Below are positions 5,252-6,622 of a DNA stretch of 6,622 nt, piece by piece; the first letter of the stretch is position 1, and each line of letters opens with the position of its first letter. Source of the stretch: Pseudomonadota bacterium (GTDB lineage Bacteria > Pseudomonadota > Alphaproteobacteria > Rhizobiales > Xanthobacteraceae); the NCBI GenBank assembly GCA_023390695.1, contig JAEWCJ010000301.1, positions 1-6,622 on the forward strand, written 5' to 3'. The translations under genes were made by a program, and so were the position numbers. The notes beneath the pieces were generated by a model, which saw only the letters and a program-made list of their open reading frames with translations, was not told the origin of the DNA and made no database searches.

Positions 5252-6622
5252 CTACCGGCCGACCGCGCGATGGGTGACGGGCACGATCGAGCCGGTCGGC
5301 TCCGGATCGGCGGCGGGCTGCTTGCGCGCGGATTCCTTGACCGGGCCGGGCAGCAGCACCTGGCTGGGCGCGAGCGCGCCGATTTCCGGGAACCGCGTGC
5401 GCATCTCGCGCAGGAAATTGTCCAGCGTGTCGAAAGCAACAACCTTGGCGATGTCGCGGAACTCCGCCGCCTTGGATCCCATCGGCGACGTCGCAATGTC
5501 GAACGCCCGGCGGTCCGCCCCTTCCGCCATCTTCGCGCTGTAGCGCTCGCGCAGACGTGCGATGCCGATCGCATCGTCGCCGAGCGCATAGCCGATCGCC
5601 GCGCGCAGGATGTCGGCGCGCTGCGGTTCGGTGAGCGGCTCGAAGCCCTTCCAGTTGTCGCCCTGCAGCAATTCGATCTGCTCGGCGGCTTCCGGATAGC
5701 GCTTGGCCGACCACAGGATATCGGCGCGCAGCCGCACCGCCTCGCGCATGTCGATGTTGCTGATGACGTCGAGCGCGACATCGTAGCGGCCGATATCCGA
5801 CAAGGCGCGCGCCTCGAGCAGCAGCCGCAAATGGCGCAGCTCGTTCGACAGGCCCGACGCCCGCGTGGTCCGCAGAATGTGCTGCGCCCGATCCGGCTTG
5901 CGATCCATCAGATAGATGACCGCAAGGCGGGTGGCGACCTGCGCACGCGCGGAGCCCTGCAGGCGATGTTCGATCTGATGCTGCAGCAATTCGGCGGCCT
6001 GCGGCAGCAGATCGACCGATACCAGACGGTCGGCCAGGCGGCGGATCATCTCGTCGCCGCGGCGGCCGATCGGCGTCAATTCGCGGAAGTCGTAGAACAG
6101 GCTGACGGCATCGATCGCCGGCAGCGTGTCGCCGCGGCCCACCAGGAACAGAGAATCGAAGGTAACCGCCGCCTCGTCATGAATGCGGCGCGTCATCTCC
6201 GAATTGGGATGCGCGCGCAACGCGGTGCGCATGACATGGAAGGCATCGCGGTAGCGGTATTCTTCCGTATAGAGCCGCGCCAGCCTGTGCAGCGCCGCGA
6301 TCTCCGTTTCGTTGCCGCGCCACAGGGCGGTGAGCGTCTCCAGCTCGGAAATCATTTCCGGGCGCTTGAGATCGCCGAGATCGTAACGCAGGAACAGTTC
6401 GCGCAAATGCCCTTCCGCTGCCGACGGGCGGTGCGAGGATTCCGCCGCAACGCGGAAATGCTTGAGCGCGTCTTCGGTCTTGCCCAATCCCTGCGCCAGC
6501 CGGCCATTCAGGACCTCTATGGCGGGACGCATCTGGGCCGGCAGGCCGATGATCTCGAATTCCGCGGCACGCGCGGCCGCGGTTTCGAAATCGCGCGTCT
6601 CGATGGTGGTGCGGAGCGCTTG
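5252..6622 (-). CDS. TPR-like helical-repeat protein (partial, C-terminal 456 residues)
   Basis: The frame is open from the right edge (first full codon at 6622-6620) to the TAG at 5252-5254, giving 456 visible residues; the start lies outside. Methionine at 6532 is internal, since the 30 codons before it continue in the same coding style (for example RDFETAAARAAEFEIIGLPA). The protein is a chain of paired helices of tetratricopeptide type, for example VLNGRLAQGLGKTEDALKHF and ALHRLARLYTEEYRYRDAFH, and again around visible residues 230-320, where AARALSDIGRY-like and AKRYPEAAEQIELLQG turns occur. The last ~40 residues are Pro/Lys-rich and probably flexible. Such repeats bind other proteins; no catalytic motif is seen. 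It converges on fliP. A flagellar or motility role, for example a MotC-like periplasmic protein, is conceivable from location only. I do not recognise a specific gene. Confidence 0.85.
   Translation of the reverse strand, partial: QALRTTIETRDFETAAARAAEFEIIGLPAQMRPAIEVLNGRLAQGLGKTEDALKHFRVAAESSHRPSAAEGHLRELFLRYDLGDLKRPEMISELETLTALWRGNETEIAALHRLARLYTEEYRYRDAFHVMRTALRAHPNSEMTRRIHDEAAVTFDSLFLVGRGDTLPAIDAVSLFYDFRELTPIGRRGDEMIRRLADRLVSVDLLPQAAELLQHQIEHRLQGSARAQVATRLAVIYLMDRKPDRAQHILRTTRASGLSNELRHLRLLLEARALSDIGRYDVALDVISNIDMREAVRLRADILWSAKRYPEAAEQIELLQGDNWKGFEPLTEPQRADILRAAIGYALGDDAIGIARLRERYSAKMAEGADRRAFDIATSPMGSKAAEFRDIAKVVAFDTLDNFLREMRTRFPEIGALAPSQVLLPGPVKESARKQPAADPEPTGSIVPVTHRAVGR

Overview
The window is a flagellar basal-body and type III export gene cluster from an alphaproteobacterium, probably Hyphomicrobiales near Bradyrhizobium/Rhodopseudomonas. 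This rests on three observations: high GC with strong G/C at third codon positions, the gene order flgB-flgC-fliE-fliQ-fliR-flhB, and sites resembling the alphaproteobacterial CtrA box (TTAA-N7-TTAA). The genus is inferred from style only; no search was run.

Layout. Positions 1-2923 carry six tightly packed genes on the minus strand, read right to left: flgB, flgC, fliE, fliQ, fliR and flhB. Intergenic gaps are 1-30 bases, so this is very likely one operon. flhB runs off the left edge and only its first 225 codons are present. Positions 2924-3229 are a divergent, AT-richer control region with two CtrA-like boxes, a further half-site, a 21-base perfect palindrome and an internal inverted repeat. 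Positions 3230-4980 carry two overlapping plus-strand genes: a long FliO-like membrane protein with a Pro/Ala/Glu/Lys-rich tail, and fliP. Positions 4981-5251 lie between convergent genes and hold no convincing complete gene, but contain a 15/16 match to the chromosomal parS (ParB-binding) sequence next to fliP. Positions 5252-6622 carry the C-terminal part of a minus-strand helical-repeat (TPR-like) protein whose start lies beyond the right edge.

How it works together. FliP, FliQ, FliR and FlhB form the membrane export gate of the flagellar type III secretion system, and FliO assists FliP assembly. FliE, FlgB and FlgC are early exported subunits that join the MS ring and gate to the rod. Gate parts and first substrates are therefore transcribed from one shared divergent region, which fits early (class II) flagellar control, with CtrA the likely activator.

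Most of the window is ordinary flagellar biology. The points most worth a second look are the parS-like site, the organised control region between flgB and fliO, the repeated short helical motifs in the FliO tail, and a coding-like 39-codon stretch ending inside the parS-like palindrome. No previously undescribed multi-gene system was found.
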